Source: an uncultured beta proteobacterium (GTDB lineage Bacteria; Pseudomonadota; Gammaproteobacteria; Burkholderiales; Burkholderiaceae_C). Taken from it: a DNA stretch of 34,340 bases. Every line of letters begins with the position of its first letter. The stretch's first letter is position 1. The stretch lies in the NCBI GenBank assembly GCA_903844215.1, contig CAIMSP010000144.1, positions 1 through 34,340 of the forward strand. The letters are read 5' to 3'. This document shows positions 8,138 to 16,390 of this stretch, in pieces. The notes under the pieces are model-generated. The model saw only the letters and a program-made list of their open reading frames with translations. It was not told the DNA's origin and did not search any database. The position numbers and the translations under genes were made by a program.

Positions 8138-10189
8138 TTAGCGATGCTTCGAGGTCGGCGCAAAGCCGGTCGGTGCGACCGCGCCTTTGAGCGCGGCCTG
8201 GGCGAGCTTGAAGAACACGTCAGTGTTGTCCATCACGCCGGTGAAAGCCCAGGCGCCGGGGCCGTAGGCCGACAGCGGAATGTCGGTGGCGGTGTGCACC
8301 GCGCTGTCGCCGGGCACCTGACCCGTGACCAGGTAGCGGGCCTCGAGGTCGCGCGCCAGTGGTCCCGCGGGATAGGCCGACAGGGGTTCGGTTTTCACGA
8401 ACGGCTGTTGGCTGTCCTGCAGCGGGCGCGGGTTCGTGCGCCAGTCTTCGTAGCGGTCGGCATTCGCGCCGTATCCCACCAGCAAACGGTGGTCGATGTC
8501 GGTGGTTTCGGGGTAGCCGTCAGCGGCCATACGGTACTTGGGAAAGCCCGCCTTTTCGTAGATGCCCACGACCTTGTCGCGCACGTTCGCGGCGCCGCCT
8601 TCGCGCACCAGTTCCTGCAGCCTGGCGTCGGTCACCATGGAGCCGCCGATCAGCGCCACGCCCGAGCACTCATGGTCGGCGGTGACGATCACCAGGGTAT
8701 CGCTGCGCGCGCTGGCAAAGGCCTGCACCACCTTGATGGCTCGGTCGAACTCGATCGTGTCCAGCAGCCAACGCTCGGTGTCCATGTTGTGCGCCTGCTT
8801 GTCGATGGACGCGCCCTCGACCATCAGCACAAAGCCATTCTTTTGCCGTTGCAACACGGCCAGCGCCTTGACCGTCATCTCGTCGAGCATGGGTTGGTCG
8901 GGAAAGCCGTAGTCGTCCACCACGCGGCCGGTGACGCCACGCGCCTTGCTGCGGCGGCCGTCGATCTTGTCCAGTGCCACGTTCATGTTGGCGTGGGCAA
9001 ACAGCCCGAGTAGGCGCTGCGTCTTGGCCGGGTCGATCGCGTCCATGGCGCTCTTGTCCGAGGCGTAGCCAAAGCCCGCAGCCTGAAAGTCGGCGAGCAG
9101 ATCTCGCTCCTTGTCCAGTTTTCCCGGCGCAGCACCCCAGCGCTGCACGATGTCGGCGGTGTGGGCTTCGGTGCTGGAGAAGGCGTAGTCGGTCTTGTCG
9201 CCGCGCGCCGAGCCCGGCACGCTGGCGGGAACAAACCATTTGCGCCCGCCGCCCATCAGCACCGTGAGTCCGGTAAGGCCGCGGTCGTCCAGGAATTGAT
9301 CGACGATGCCGGTGCCAGCACCGCGGTTGCTGGCGTGCACGGCGTTGCCCGCCGGCGTGGCGTCAAACACGTCGGCCGTGGTCACCAGGCCCAGCGCCTT
9401 GCCCTGGGTGCGGTGCAGATACTCGCTCAGGTATTCGATGCGCGGGTTGTCAAAGGGGTCGAGGGTGTCGTCGGGGAAGACGCCTTCTTCGTTGTTGTTG
9501 TTCTTGTTGCCCGAGACGTAGGCGGTCATGCCCGGCGCCGAGTCGGTGACCACCGAATTCAGCGACGCCGTCTTGACCATGCCGGTGACGGGGAAGCTGT
9601 CCATGGCCAGCGGCGCGATCACCTTGCCCTGGGCGTAGCCGCCCGCGACGATGCGCGCCGCCGTGCGTTGCGCAGCGCCCATGCCGTCGCCCAGCAGGAT
9701 CACGATGTTCCTGATCTTCTGCCCCCCCTTGACCAGGGCCACGACCTCGAAGTTGCCGCTGGCGCTGACCACCTGGCCGTCGCTCTGGGTGGCGCTCACG
9801 CTGAAGTTGTGCACGCCCGGCTTGGCCACGCTGACGGCGCGCACGCTGGCGACGGCGGCGTTCTTCGGCACCGAGGGCAGGCAGCCGCTGGCACAAGAGC
9901 GCAGCGCCAGCGGTGCGTTCACGAGTTGGCCGTCGATGGCAAAGCGGGCCGCGCTGATGCTCTTGCTGGCGTCGTCGGGGCGCAGCGTGGCCTGCAGGTC
10001 AAAGCGCTGACCCGGCAGAAACCGTGCGATCAGCGGCGCGGCCTGACCGCTGGAAAACAGCTCGCTCGGCGGGGTGAGGCGGCTCACGCTGGGCGCGGCC
10101 TGGACGGCGGCGCCGCTGAGCAGGGCAAAGGCGCTCAGGGCAACAGCGCAGCGGGGGAGAGATGGGCGAAAGTGGTTCATGGCGGGCAT
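8138..10189 (-). CDS. phoA: Alkaline phosphatase with N-terminal beta-sandwich-like region
   Basis: The 683-aa secreted phosphomonoesterase releases inorganic phosphate from organic monoesters in the periplasm or outside the cell. A signal peptide covers about residues 1-32. Residues about 40-150 form an Ig-like or beta-rich extension absent from compact PhoA. The catalytic domain follows with DGMG at 168-171, the Ser217 nucleophile in VTDSAPG, the metal-binding stretch MVEGASIDKQAHNMD and TADHECSG. This set fits the metal-dependent PhoA family rather than PhoX or PhoD. An Asn-rich loop (GNKNNNNEEG) lies near 227-236. Met1 and Met4 are both possible starts. The gene has no Pho box of its own; it is probably read from the box upstream of the preceding 176-aa gene, 69 bp away. 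Confidence 0.92.
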   Translation of the reverse strand: MPAMNHFRPSLPRCAVALSAFALLSGAAVQAAPSVSRLTPPSELFSSGQAAPLIARFLPGQRFDLQATLRPDDASKSISAARFAIDGQLVNAPLALRSCASGCLPSVPKNAAVASVRAVSVAKPGVHNFSVSATQSDGQVVSASGNFEVVALVKGGQKIRNIVILLGDGMGAAQRTAARIVAGGYAQGKVIAPLAMDSFPVTGMVKTASLNSVVTDSAPGMTAYVSGNKNNNNEEGVFPDDTLDPFDNPRIEYLSEYLHRTQGKALGLVTTADVFDATPAGNAVHASNRGAGTGIVDQFLDDRGLTGLTVLMGGGRKWFVPASVPGSARGDKTDYAFSSTEAHTADIVQRWGAAPGKLDKERDLLADFQAAGFGYASDKSAMDAIDPAKTQRLLGLFAHANMNVALDKIDGRRSKARGVTGRVVDDYGFPDQPMLDEMTVKALAVLQRQKNGFVLMVEGASIDKQAHNMDTERWLLDTIEFDRAIKVVQAFASARSDTLVIVTADHECSGVALIGGSMVTDARLQELVREGGAANVRDKVVGIYEKAGFPKYRMAADGYPETTDIDHRLLVGYGANADRYEDWRTNPRPLQDSQQPFVKTEPLSAYPAGPLARDLEARYLVTGQVPGDSAVHTATDIPLSAYGPGAWAFTGVMDNTDVFFKLAQAALKGAVAPTGFAPTSKHR

Positions 10190-10259
10190 CGTTGAAGGGC
10201 GGTCAATGGCGGGAGGTCGATAGCTGAGGCGATAGGCGACGCAAGGAGGCGGCGCGTGA

Positions 10260-10790
10260 TCAATGGCGATGTTGTTGCTTGTGCAGGTAGGCCGCGAGCT
10301 CGAAGGGGTTCATGTCGCGTGTGGCTTCGGGGCCGAGCTGCAACTGGACCCAGGACACGCGCCCACCCGGCGCTTCGATGCGCTGCACGCTCAGGCGCCC
10401 GCTGAGCGCCAGCAGTCCGCGCACATGAGGAATTTTCCAGTCCTGCTGCTGCGGGTCCAGCGTGACCACGACCGTGGCGGGCGGCAGGTCGTCGGCGTCG
10501 CCGTCGGCGTTCTCGCTCATCTGCACCGGTCGCGGCGTGAACAGAAAGCGCCCCGGTACGGCCATCTCCTGCTGCACCATATAGCCCACCAGGCGCACGT
10601 CGTGGCCATCAGCCCGGCGCAGCGTGTCGCTCAACTCCAGGCCGACCGGTCCCACCGGCATGCTGAAGAAGTCGCGAAAGGAAAGCTCGATCGGCTGCGG
10701 GGCCGCGGCCGGCGCAGCCACTTGCGACTGCGCCGCGCCGATCCACAGGGCGGCGGCGAGCAACAGCATTTGACGTGAGAAATGGGGCAT
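10260..10790 (-). CDS. Exported protein of unknown function, first gene of the alkaline phosphatase operon
   Basis: The 176-aa protein has a signal peptide (about 1-22), then a mature domain with PIELSFRDFFSMPVGPVGLE, DVRLVGYMVQQE and a C-terminal RDMNPFELAAYLHKQQ. The YMV and VTLDPQQQDWKIPHVRG segments suggest a small beta-barrel-like fold, but I cannot assign the family. It is the promoter-proximal gene behind a strong Pho-box-like site at 10870-10887 and is followed by phoA after 69 bp. It is therefore probably made under phosphate limitation and acts in the periplasm. No clear ribosome binding site precedes the ATG; Met8 is an alternative start that would keep most of the signal peptide. 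Confidence 0.72.
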   Translation of the reverse strand: MPHFSRQMLLLAAALWIGAAQSQVAAPAAAPQPIELSFRDFFSMPVGPVGLELSDTLRRADGHDVRLVGYMVQQEMAVPGRFLFTPRPVQMSENADGDADDLPPATVVVTLDPQQQDWKIPHVRGLLALSGRLSVQRIEAPGGRVSWVQLQLGPEATRDMNPFELAAYLHKQQHRH

Positions 10791-10853
10791 GGGGCGACGA
10801 ATCGATTCGGAAGAAAGCGCGAGCAGGTGCGTCTTCGCGCGCCTTGTCTGCCG

Positions 10854-10887
10854 ATGCTAAAGGGCTAATTTGACAAGGGCGTGACAG
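10854..10887 (-). promoter_or_regulatory. Pho box and -10 for the alkaline phosphatase operon
   Basis: On the minus strand the halves are CTGTCAC (a perfect match to CTGTCAY), spacer GCCC, then TTGTCAA. Exactly 10 bp later comes TAGCAT at 10859-10854, a good -10. The site lies inside the last codons of the CYTH-CHAD gene and faces the 176-aa gene 64 bp further on. Spacing matches known PhoB-activated promoters. Confidence 0.75.
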
Positions 10888-12382
10888 GGGCCCGGCCGGC
10901 CGCCAGCCCGCGCACAAAGGCCTGCAGCTCGCGCTCCACGCCGAGTTTGGCGAGCAGCCGACTGGCCTGCTGCGCATCGCGCGCGGCTCCAATGCTCGAC
11001 TGGATTTCCAGAGCTTCGTCGTACCAGGCCTGGGCCCGGCGCTGGGGCAGCAGGGGGCGCAGCGCCTCGATGCCGTAGCGCAGGCGCTTGGCCAGGATGC
11101 GCGAACGGTGCCGCGCCTGGTCGCTCGCTGGCTCGTGCAGCGCCGCCTGCAGGCGCTGGTGCAGCCGCCGGATGCGCTGGCGCGACCAGTCGCGCAGGGC
11201 CACGGCCTGGTCATCACGATCAACGCTCACGCTGCTCGACCGATCCGGCCCTTGCAGCCAATGCGTGAAGGCCAGCAGGCTCGCGCCCAAGGCCGGCTGC
11301 TGCATGGCTTCGAGGACGGCCGCGCGCTGGCCCCGCGTGGCCTGCGCCAACACCCGCTCCATGGCGCGCCAGGCCTGCGCACGCCGACCATCCCCGCCGA
11401 CGTAGGCCTGGGCCAGGCCCGGCAGGGTTTGCGTGCGCGCGACGTCCAGGTCACGCAGTTCACCCAGGCGATCCAGCAGATCGTTCAGGTCCAGCCGCGG
11501 CGGCGGCGGGCGCTGCGCCAGCGCCGCCTTGAACAGGCTCAGACTGCTTCGAAAGCGGCGCCAGCCGACCCGGGCCTGGTGCACCAGTTCGGTCGCGTCT
11601 GACGTTTGCAGTCGAAACAGGTTGCTGCAGAACTGGGAGAAGGCTTCGCGCAGCACCTGCATGGCGGCTTCAGGCAGCGCGAGATCGGGGCTGAGCCGCG
11701 GCGGCTGGGCGCGCTGCGGCGCCTCCAGCGTGCCCTGGGCCAGCGCATAGCCACGCTGCGCCTTGCTCTGGTTCAGCGGCAGCACGGCCACGCTGGCGGC
11801 GATGGTCCGAGCCACGTCAAACAGCGCCTCGACCGGCCCTGCGCGCAGTTCAAATTCGAGCTCGGCGATGGCGGCCGTGTTGCCGCCGGCCTGGATGCGC
11901 CCGAGGTCCAGCGCGACCTCGACCACGGAGCGGTCGCGGCGGCGCACCAGCCAGATCGTGCGCTCAAAGTGGGTGACGAAACACGGCGCCAGCTTGGCCA
12001 ACACGCTGCCATCCGGATCGATCCCAGACCAGGGCGTGTCCAGCAGCGCCGGAGCCGACAGTTGCGGCCCCGCCAGCGGCGTTTCCCATTCGCCGCGCTG
12101 GCTCAGCGCAGAGTCGCTGGCGCCGCCGATCTTGAGCGTTTGCAACCAATGCGCTTGGGCTCCCACGCCCACCCGGCGCAGCCGCAGCGCGATGCGTTGC
12201 GCGCGCAGGGTCTGCGCTGGCGTGTCGTAATAGACGTTGTGCAACGGCTGCAGGCTGGGCTTGCGCCGCGCCAGCAGCGGCGTGCGACCCAGCGCCTGGG
12301 CCAGACCGGCGTGCTCGGACCCCGGCAGCGCCAGTTTGAGTTCGATTTCTGCAAAGCCCTTGCTGGATCGATCGGATGTCAT
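10865..12382 (-). CDS. CYTH-CHAD domain protein (inorganic triphosphatase-like)
   Basis: The 505-aa protein joins an N-terminal CYTH domain (about 8-210), with the signature EIELKL that supplies the ExExK triphosphate-binding motif, to a C-terminal CHAD domain (about 245-495) rich in Arg, Lys and conserved His. CYTH enzymes of this layout (YgiF type) hydrolyse inorganic triphosphate; CHAD domains bind polyphosphate. The ATG at 12382 was chosen because it overlaps the hydrolase stop by 4 bp (ATGA) and starts just before the CYTH motif; the longer open frame upstream is unlike protein. It is the last of four tightly packed genes and lies in the same locus as ppk, so a role in polyphosphate handling is likely but not shown. 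Confidence 0.88.
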   Translation of the reverse strand: MTSDRSSKGFAEIELKLALPGSEHAGLAQALGRTPLLARRKPSLQPLHNVYYDTPAQTLRAQRIALRLRRVGVGAQAHWLQTLKIGGASDSALSQRGEWETPLAGPQLSAPALLDTPWSGIDPDGSVLAKLAPCFVTHFERTIWLVRRRDRSVVEVALDLGRIQAGGNTAAIAELEFELRAGPVEALFDVARTIAASVAVLPLNQSKAQRGYALAQGTLEAPQRAQPPRLSPDLALPEAAMQVLREAFSQFCSNLFRLQTSDATELVHQARVGWRRFRSSLSLFKAALAQRPPPPRLDLNDLLDRLGELRDLDVARTQTLPGLAQAYVGGDGRRAQAWRAMERVLAQATRGQRAAVLEAMQQPALGASLLAFTHWLQGPDRSSSVSVDRDDQAVALRDWSRQRIRRLHQRLQAALHEPASDQARHRSRILAKRLRYGIEALRPLLPQRRAQAWYDEALEIQSSIGAARDAQQASRLLAKLGVERELQAFVRGLAAGRAPVTPLSN

Positions 12383-13140
12383 GCGGCGTACTCCTCGCAC
12401 CATTGCCGAACCTGCTGCGCCACCCAAGGCCCGTCGTCCAGCGGCAGGTCGTGCCCGGCCGTGGGATGCAGGCGCAGTTCGCATTGCCAGCGCCGGGCGA
12501 TGGCCTTGGAGCAGGCGACCGAGACCAGGTGATCCTGGCGGCTCGCCAGCAGCAGCGTGGGCGTGGGCGGGCAAGTCTGCGCCGCGCGAAACGACGCCGC
12601 CGCCAGCAACTGGCGCAGCGCATTCGCGCGCGTCACCGGGTGCTTGAGCCGCAACGCGATCCACTCGGCCAGCACGGCTTCGCTGGCGTGGTGGCTGGTC
12701 AGACGCAGCACGTTGCGCTCCCATTCGCAGGCCGTAGCGCCAAGCAGGCCCAAGCGCAACACGGTGGCGTAATTGGCCGGGCGCAGGCGCTGATAAAACG
12801 GGTTGAACGGGCGCAGGCTGGTGTTGATGAGCACCTGGGCGGCGAGCTCCTGCGGATGGGCGTGGCTCCAGGCCACAGCAACCATGGCGCCCAGCGACAT
12901 CGCCAGCACATGGTAGGGCGGCGCGATGGCCTGGCCGGCCAACTGCGCGCGCGCCTGCTCCACCATGTCCGATACCCGCGTGGGGCTGGTCTGCCGATGC
13001 AGGGCGCCGTTGCCAGGGAGGTCCAGCGCCAGCACCCGCGCATGCGGCAGCGCCGCTGCAAATTGTGCGACGAACGCGCCCCAATGGCCGCTCTCCCGGG
13101 TCAGGCCGCGCAGCAGGATCCAATTGATTTTTTGCGCCAT
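12379..13140 (-). CDS. Alpha/beta hydrolase
   Basis: The 253-aa protein has the alpha/beta hydrolase fold. An oxyanion region WILLRGLTRESGHW lies near the N-terminus, the nucleophile elbow is MSLGAM with Ser in an A-x-S-x-G variant of GxSxG, the Asp is in SRQDHLV and the His in AGHDLPLDD. It is cytoplasmic, with no signal peptide. Family relatives include esterases and lipases; the substrate cannot be told from sequence. The start lies 1 bp from the carboxypeptidase stop, and the end overlaps the CYTH-CHAD start by 4 bp, so translation is probably coupled. In this setting a lipid or ester substrate is conceivable, but that is inference. Confidence 0.85.
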   Translation of the reverse strand: MAQKINWILLRGLTRESGHWGAFVAQFAAALPHARVLALDLPGNGALHRQTSPTRVSDMVEQARAQLAGQAIAPPYHVLAMSLGAMVAVAWSHAHPQELAAQVLINTSLRPFNPFYQRLRPANYATVLRLGLLGATACEWERNVLRLTSHHASEAVLAEWIALRLKHPVTRANALRQLLAAASFRAAQTCPPTPTLLLASRQDHLVSVACSKAIARRWQCELRLHPTAGHDLPLDDGPWVAQQVRQWCEEYAA

Positions 13141-13141
13141 T

Positions 13142-14152
13142 TCAATACCAGTCCTGCAGCGCCTGGGCGTGCTGGCGGGCGCGGATTTCGGCGTTCGGCA
13201 GCCACAGCTCGCGGCCGCAGGCCGCGCGCGACAAGAAGTCCAGCAGCAGTTGGTGCTGGCGCAGCACGCGCTGCTGGCGGTGTTCCAGCAAGGGGTTAAA
13301 GATGCCGTGGCGCGAGAACAGTTGGCGCGGGTTCTTTTTCACCCACAGCCACGACCCCATCTCCAGCGTCAGCGGCAAAAAGATGCGTCCCGGATCGCTG
13401 CCGGCTTGTTGGTACAAATGGTCCCACAGGTCGCCGTGCGTCAGGTACTGCAGGCTCTGCGGCTCGAAGGTGTAGCGGTGGTAGCTGTGCGACTGGGAGA
13501 AGATGGTTTTGAGGGCATGCATCTCGGCCAGGTGCGCGATCGGTGCGCGGGTATGGGCGTAGGGAAACCAGATCCGATCCCGGCTGCCGAAGCCTGAATG
13601 GCAGTCGATCGACAGGCTGAAGCGGCGTGACAGCAGCTCGCTTGTGACGACTTCGGCCACGGCCTGGCTTTCGATTTCCATGGCCGCGTTCTTGCGACCG
13701 CGATACCAGGGCAGGGCCGAACTGATGCGCTGGCCACCGAGCATGAAGGGCACGCGCTCGAGCGCCTCCACGGGCGCGTTGCGCATCAGGTCCACCCCTG
13801 CGGGATTGCAGCGCGTGTTCAGCGCCATGCCGCCCGGATTCACCACCGGCATGAACACCAGGCGCACCGATTCCAGTTGCCGGTGCAGCGTGCTGTCCCA
13901 CTGCAAGCGCATCACCAGGCTTTGCAAGTAGGCGATGACCACGCCCGCGCCGATGCGCTCCAGGCCGTGCACGCCGCCGAAATAGCCCACGGCGGGAACG
14001 TCGGGGGAGGGATTTCCCAGCGTGATCACGTGCACCGGGTAGGCGCCGCCTGAGGGCAGCTCCACCTTGCAGGCGACGCGCGCCTGCAGCCGGCCCGCGC
14101 CGAGTTCCAGAATGCGATCGATGGCGACCAGTTCAGGCAGCGCCGTCGCCAT
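13142..14152 (-). CDS. M14-family zinc carboxypeptidase-like protein
   Basis: The 336-aa protein has an M14 peptidase core. The zinc ligands are in GVHGLERIG (HxxE-type) and the later His in SIDCHSGFG, and the catalytic Glu is in LTLEMGSW near 265. The segment NPAGVDLMRN matches the substrate-binding Asn-Arg region of M14 enzymes. There is no signal peptide, so it probably acts in the cytoplasm. The ATG at 14152 overlaps the DUF2252 stop by one base (TGATG), which settles the start; the open frame further upstream reads as low-complexity antisense. Cytoplasmic M14 enzymes trim peptides or deglutamylate or deamidate conjugates; the substrate here is unknown. Confidence 0.85.
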   Translation of the reverse strand: MATALPELVAIDRILELGAGRLQARVACKVELPSGGAYPVHVITLGNPSPDVPAVGYFGGVHGLERIGAGVVIAYLQSLVMRLQWDSTLHRQLESVRLVFMPVVNPGGMALNTRCNPAGVDLMRNAPVEALERVPFMLGGQRISSALPWYRGRKNAAMEIESQAVAEVVTSELLSRRFSLSIDCHSGFGSRDRIWFPYAHTRAPIAHLAEMHALKTIFSQSHSYHRYTFEPQSLQYLTHGDLWDHLYQQAGSDPGRIFLPLTLEMGSWLWVKKNPRQLFSRHGIFNPLLEHRQQRVLRQHQLLLDFLSRAACGRELWLPNAEIRARQHAQALQDWY

Positions 14153-15357
14153 CACCGGGCCCACTCCAGCGCGCCCGCATCGAAGGCCGCATGGAACGCC
14201 GCAGCGTCTTGCAGCACGCGCTGGGCAGCGTCTTGCGATGCGGCCAGCAAGGGCTCGTGCCAAGCCGTGTCGTGACCGAAGTCCATCAGCTCGTCGGCGA
14301 TGGCCGAGCCCTCGCGTCCCGCGCTGCGCAGCTGGGCCCAGGCCAGAATCCTTCCCAGGGTCTGCAGCAGCGGCGTCCAGTCGGCCATGCTCTGGCCACG
14401 CTGGTGCCCGCTGACCCGGTCTTCGGATGGTTGCAGGGCGCGCAGCACATAGGGCTCGCCGTCCATCAGCACCGGGTGCAAGAAGGCCATCGTCACGGCC
14501 TGCATGCGGTACTGCGTGGCCACGATGCGGTGCGCCTGGGTCTGCCATTCGGGTTGCGCGGCCTTGAGCTGCGGCGCCAGCGCGGACGGCAGCGCCTGCC
14601 TCAGGTCGAGCAGGTAATTTCCGTCGGGATGGCCATTGCCCCGAAGCAAAATCGCGAATCGCTCCACGCCCAGGCTGCCGGTGCCGGCGATGCGCCGCGC
14701 CACATCCAGCACCTGGTAGAAGTCGGGGTCGATCTGCGTGCCGGCGAAACCGGCCATGAAGGCGCACACGCGTTCGCGTTGGGCTTGGCTGGCGGGCAGG
14801 GCCTTCTTGCCATCGACCAGCAACTGGCGCTTCTTGCCGATGACGACGCTGCGCGTGTCCAGAAATTCTGCGCGCCGCCGCTGGTCCAGCCCGTCGAGCA
14901 GGTCACGCACCAGACCTTGGGCCGTTTCGCGCTGCACCCAATACGCCTTGCCCTGCGCCAGCGACGCGGCATAGGCCTTGAGGAACACCGAGCACAGGCT
15001 GCCGCTATCGGCCGCGCGCAGGCCCATGTCAGCGGCCGCGACGCGCACGCTGCTGAGCAGGCGCAGCAAATCCCAACTCGCCGGCGCCAGCGCGGCTTCA
15101 TCGAAGTCGTTGATGTCGAAATACACCAGCCGGTTGTCGCCCTTGTAGCTGCCGAAATTCTCCAGGTGCAGATCGCCGCAGGACCAGCTCAAGGGTGCGC
15201 TGTTGAACAGGCTGGTGTGGGGCAGTTGCTGGTAGAAGAGGTGGCAACTGCCACGCAGGAAAGCGAACGCACTGCGGCGCATCAAGCGGTACTTGAGTTG
15301 CAGGCGTTCGGGGTCGCGCCCCGCGTTGAAAGCCAGAATTTTTCGCACCGCATCCAT
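14152..15357 (-). CDS. DUF2252 protein (kinase-like fold)
   Basis: The 401-aa protein is a clear member of DUF2252. The signature block reads SCGDLHLENFGSYKGDN followed by LVYFDINDFDEAALAPASWD, which resembles the HxD...D catalytic and metal-binding loops of aminoglycoside-phosphotransferase-type kinases. Residues about 20-45 (LMRRSAFAFLRGSCHLFY) are also typical. No biochemical role is established as far as I know; a small-molecule or protein kinase is an inference from fold. It heads a four-gene minus-strand operon and is divergent from olsA across 123 bp. No strong ribosome binding site is seen before the ATG. Confidence 0.85.
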   Translation of the reverse strand: MDAVRKILAFNAGRDPERLQLKYRLMRRSAFAFLRGSCHLFYQQLPHTSLFNSAPLSWSCGDLHLENFGSYKGDNRLVYFDINDFDEAALAPASWDLLRLLSSVRVAAADMGLRAADSGSLCSVFLKAYAASLAQGKAYWVQRETAQGLVRDLLDGLDQRRRAEFLDTRSVVIGKKRQLLVDGKKALPASQAQRERVCAFMAGFAGTQIDPDFYQVLDVARRIAGTGSLGVERFAILLRGNGHPDGNYLLDLRQALPSALAPQLKAAQPEWQTQAHRIVATQYRMQAVTMAFLHPVLMDGEPYVLRALQPSEDRVSGHQRGQSMADWTPLLQTLGRILAWAQLRSAGREGSAIADELMDFGHDTAWHEPLLAASQDAAQRVLQDAAAFHAAFDAGALEWAR

Positions 15358-15439
15358 GTATCACACCGCCTTGGACAAGAGATTCTTGCGCCACCATACA
15401 CGAACCGGCCCAGCCCTGCGGCGGGGCCAGGGTCCGCAA

Positions 15440-15473
15440 GCGTCACACCCCTGTCATGCGGCGCTGCTAAACC
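15440..15473 (+). promoter_or_regulatory. Pho box and -10 for olsA
   Basis: GCGTCAC, spacer ACCC, then a perfect CTGTCAT lie at 15440-15457. Ten bases later comes TAAACC at 15468-15473. The predicted transcription start, about 7 bp further on, falls at or next to the olsA ATG at 15481, so the message may be leaderless. Confidence 0.7.
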
Positions 15474-15480
15474 CTTGGGC

Positions 15481-16290
15481 ATGAAATTTGAACCCACTTT
15501 CACGCCCTTGTCGATGCGTCGCAGCCGCGGCTTGGCGCGGGCGTACCCTCCCTTCAAGGCGCTGGGCCTGATGCTCGAGTTGCTCGCCGCGATGCTGATC
15601 CTGTCCGTGCTTTTTCCCCGCTTGCAACGCGCGGGCCGGCTCGACCAGACGCAGCGCTGGGCGCGACGCGTGCTCGCCATCCTGCAGGTGGACGTGCAGT
15701 GCAGCGGCAGCGCGCCCTCGCTGGCTGCGGGCCTGGTGGTTGCCAACCATGTGTCGTGGCTCGACATCCTGGTGATCCAGTCGCTCGCGCCGGGCATCTT
15801 CGTCGCCAAGGACGAAGTCAGGCGCTGGCCGCTGTTTGGCCGCGTGGCCCAAGGCTGCGCGACCATCTTTGTGCGGCGCTCGTCCTCGCGTTCCGCGCGC
15901 GCCATGGTGGACTCCAGCGTGGCGGCATTCCAACAGGGCTACTCGGTCGTGGCCTTCCCGGAGGGCACGAGCACCGATGGCTCGGATCTGGGCGTGTTTC
16001 ATGCGAATATTTTCGAAGCCGCCATCCGCTCCGAAACCCCGGTGCAACCGCTCACGCTGCGCTATCTGGACGCCCGCACGGGCCTGCCCTCGCAGGCCGC
16101 GCTGTTCATCGGCGAGACCACCCTGCTGGCTTCGCTCAAGGCCGTGATGGCGACTTCTTCGCTCACCACGCAGGTGCACATCGGTGCGCGAATCGACCCA
16201 TGCGGTCACTCGCGCAAATCCCTGGCGAACTGTTTGCACCAGTCGATTCGCGGCCAACTCCTGGCCCCGCAGCCGGCGCCAGTCGCCTGA
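15481..16290 (+). CDS. olsA: 1-acyl-glycerol-3-phosphate/lyso-ornithine-lipid O-acyltransferase (OlsA/PlsC family)
   Basis: The 269-aa PlsC-type acyltransferase has the catalytic NHVSWLD motif (HxxxxD) near 87 and the substrate-binding FPEGTSTDG near 160. A membrane segment lies at about 27-45. PlsC-family enzymes move an acyl chain from acyl-ACP to a lyso-lipid at the membrane. Because the next gene is an OlsB-type N-acyltransferase, the likely role is the second step of ornithine lipid synthesis, acylation of lyso-ornithine lipid, although phosphatidic acid synthesis is not excluded. The ATG at 15481 has no ribosome binding site, and a Pho-type promoter would start transcription right at it. 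A downstream Met12 also lacks a ribosome binding site, so I keep 15481. Confidence 0.85.
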   Translation: MKFEPTFTPLSMRRSRGLARAYPPFKALGLMLELLAAMLILSVLFPRLQRAGRLDQTQRWARRVLAILQVDVQCSGSAPSLAAGLVVANHVSWLDILVIQSLAPGIFVAKDEVRRWPLFGRVAQGCATIFVRRSSSRSARAMVDSSVAAFQQGYSVVAFPEGTSTDGSDLGVFHANIFEAAIRSETPVQPLTLRYLDARTGLPSQAALFIGETTLLASLKAVMATSSLTTQVHIGARIDPCGHSRKSLANCLHQSIRGQLLAPQPAPVA

Positions 16291-16296
16291 GTGCGC

Positions 16297-16322
16297 ATGG
16301 CAATTTTTCACGAAATTGCCAT
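16297..16322. repeat. Perfect 10-bp inverted repeat after olsA
   Basis: ATGGCAATTT and AAATTGCCAT flank a 6-nt loop, 7 bp after the olsA stop. It could form a hairpin that ends or stabilises the olsA transcript, or be a dimeric-regulator site. It overlaps the first two Pho-like heptamers of the olsB promoter. Confidence 0.6.
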
Positions 16323-16360
16323 TGAATCGACACGCTGTCGTCATCTGAAACTTTCAGACT
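16305..16360 (+). promoter_or_regulatory. Four-heptamer Pho-like site and -10 for olsB
   Basis: Four heptamers repeat at an exact 11-bp period: TTTTCAC (16305), TTGCCAT (16316), TCGACAC (16327) and TCGTCAT (16338-16344). Each matches 4-5 of 7 positions of CTGTCAY. Ten bases after the last lies CAGACT at 16355-16360. Single units are weak, but the phase and spacing are the same as at the other sites in the locus. Confidence 0.55.
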
Positions 16361-16390
16361 TGGTGCATTGCCACTGAATGGAGAGAACGA

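Noticed and set aside
10865..13123. One 752-codon protein covering hydrolase and CYTH-CHAD regions
   Set aside because: The first 247 codons are an out-of-frame read of the hydrolase gene; the real CYTH-CHAD start is the ATG at 12382, overlapping the hydrolase stop.
14191..16290. Long plus-strand open frame of 699 codons
   Set aside because: Its first 1.3 kb is antisense to the clear DUF2252 and M14/DUF2252 coding frames and has low-complexity composition. Only the last part, from the ATG at 15481, is a real gene (olsA).
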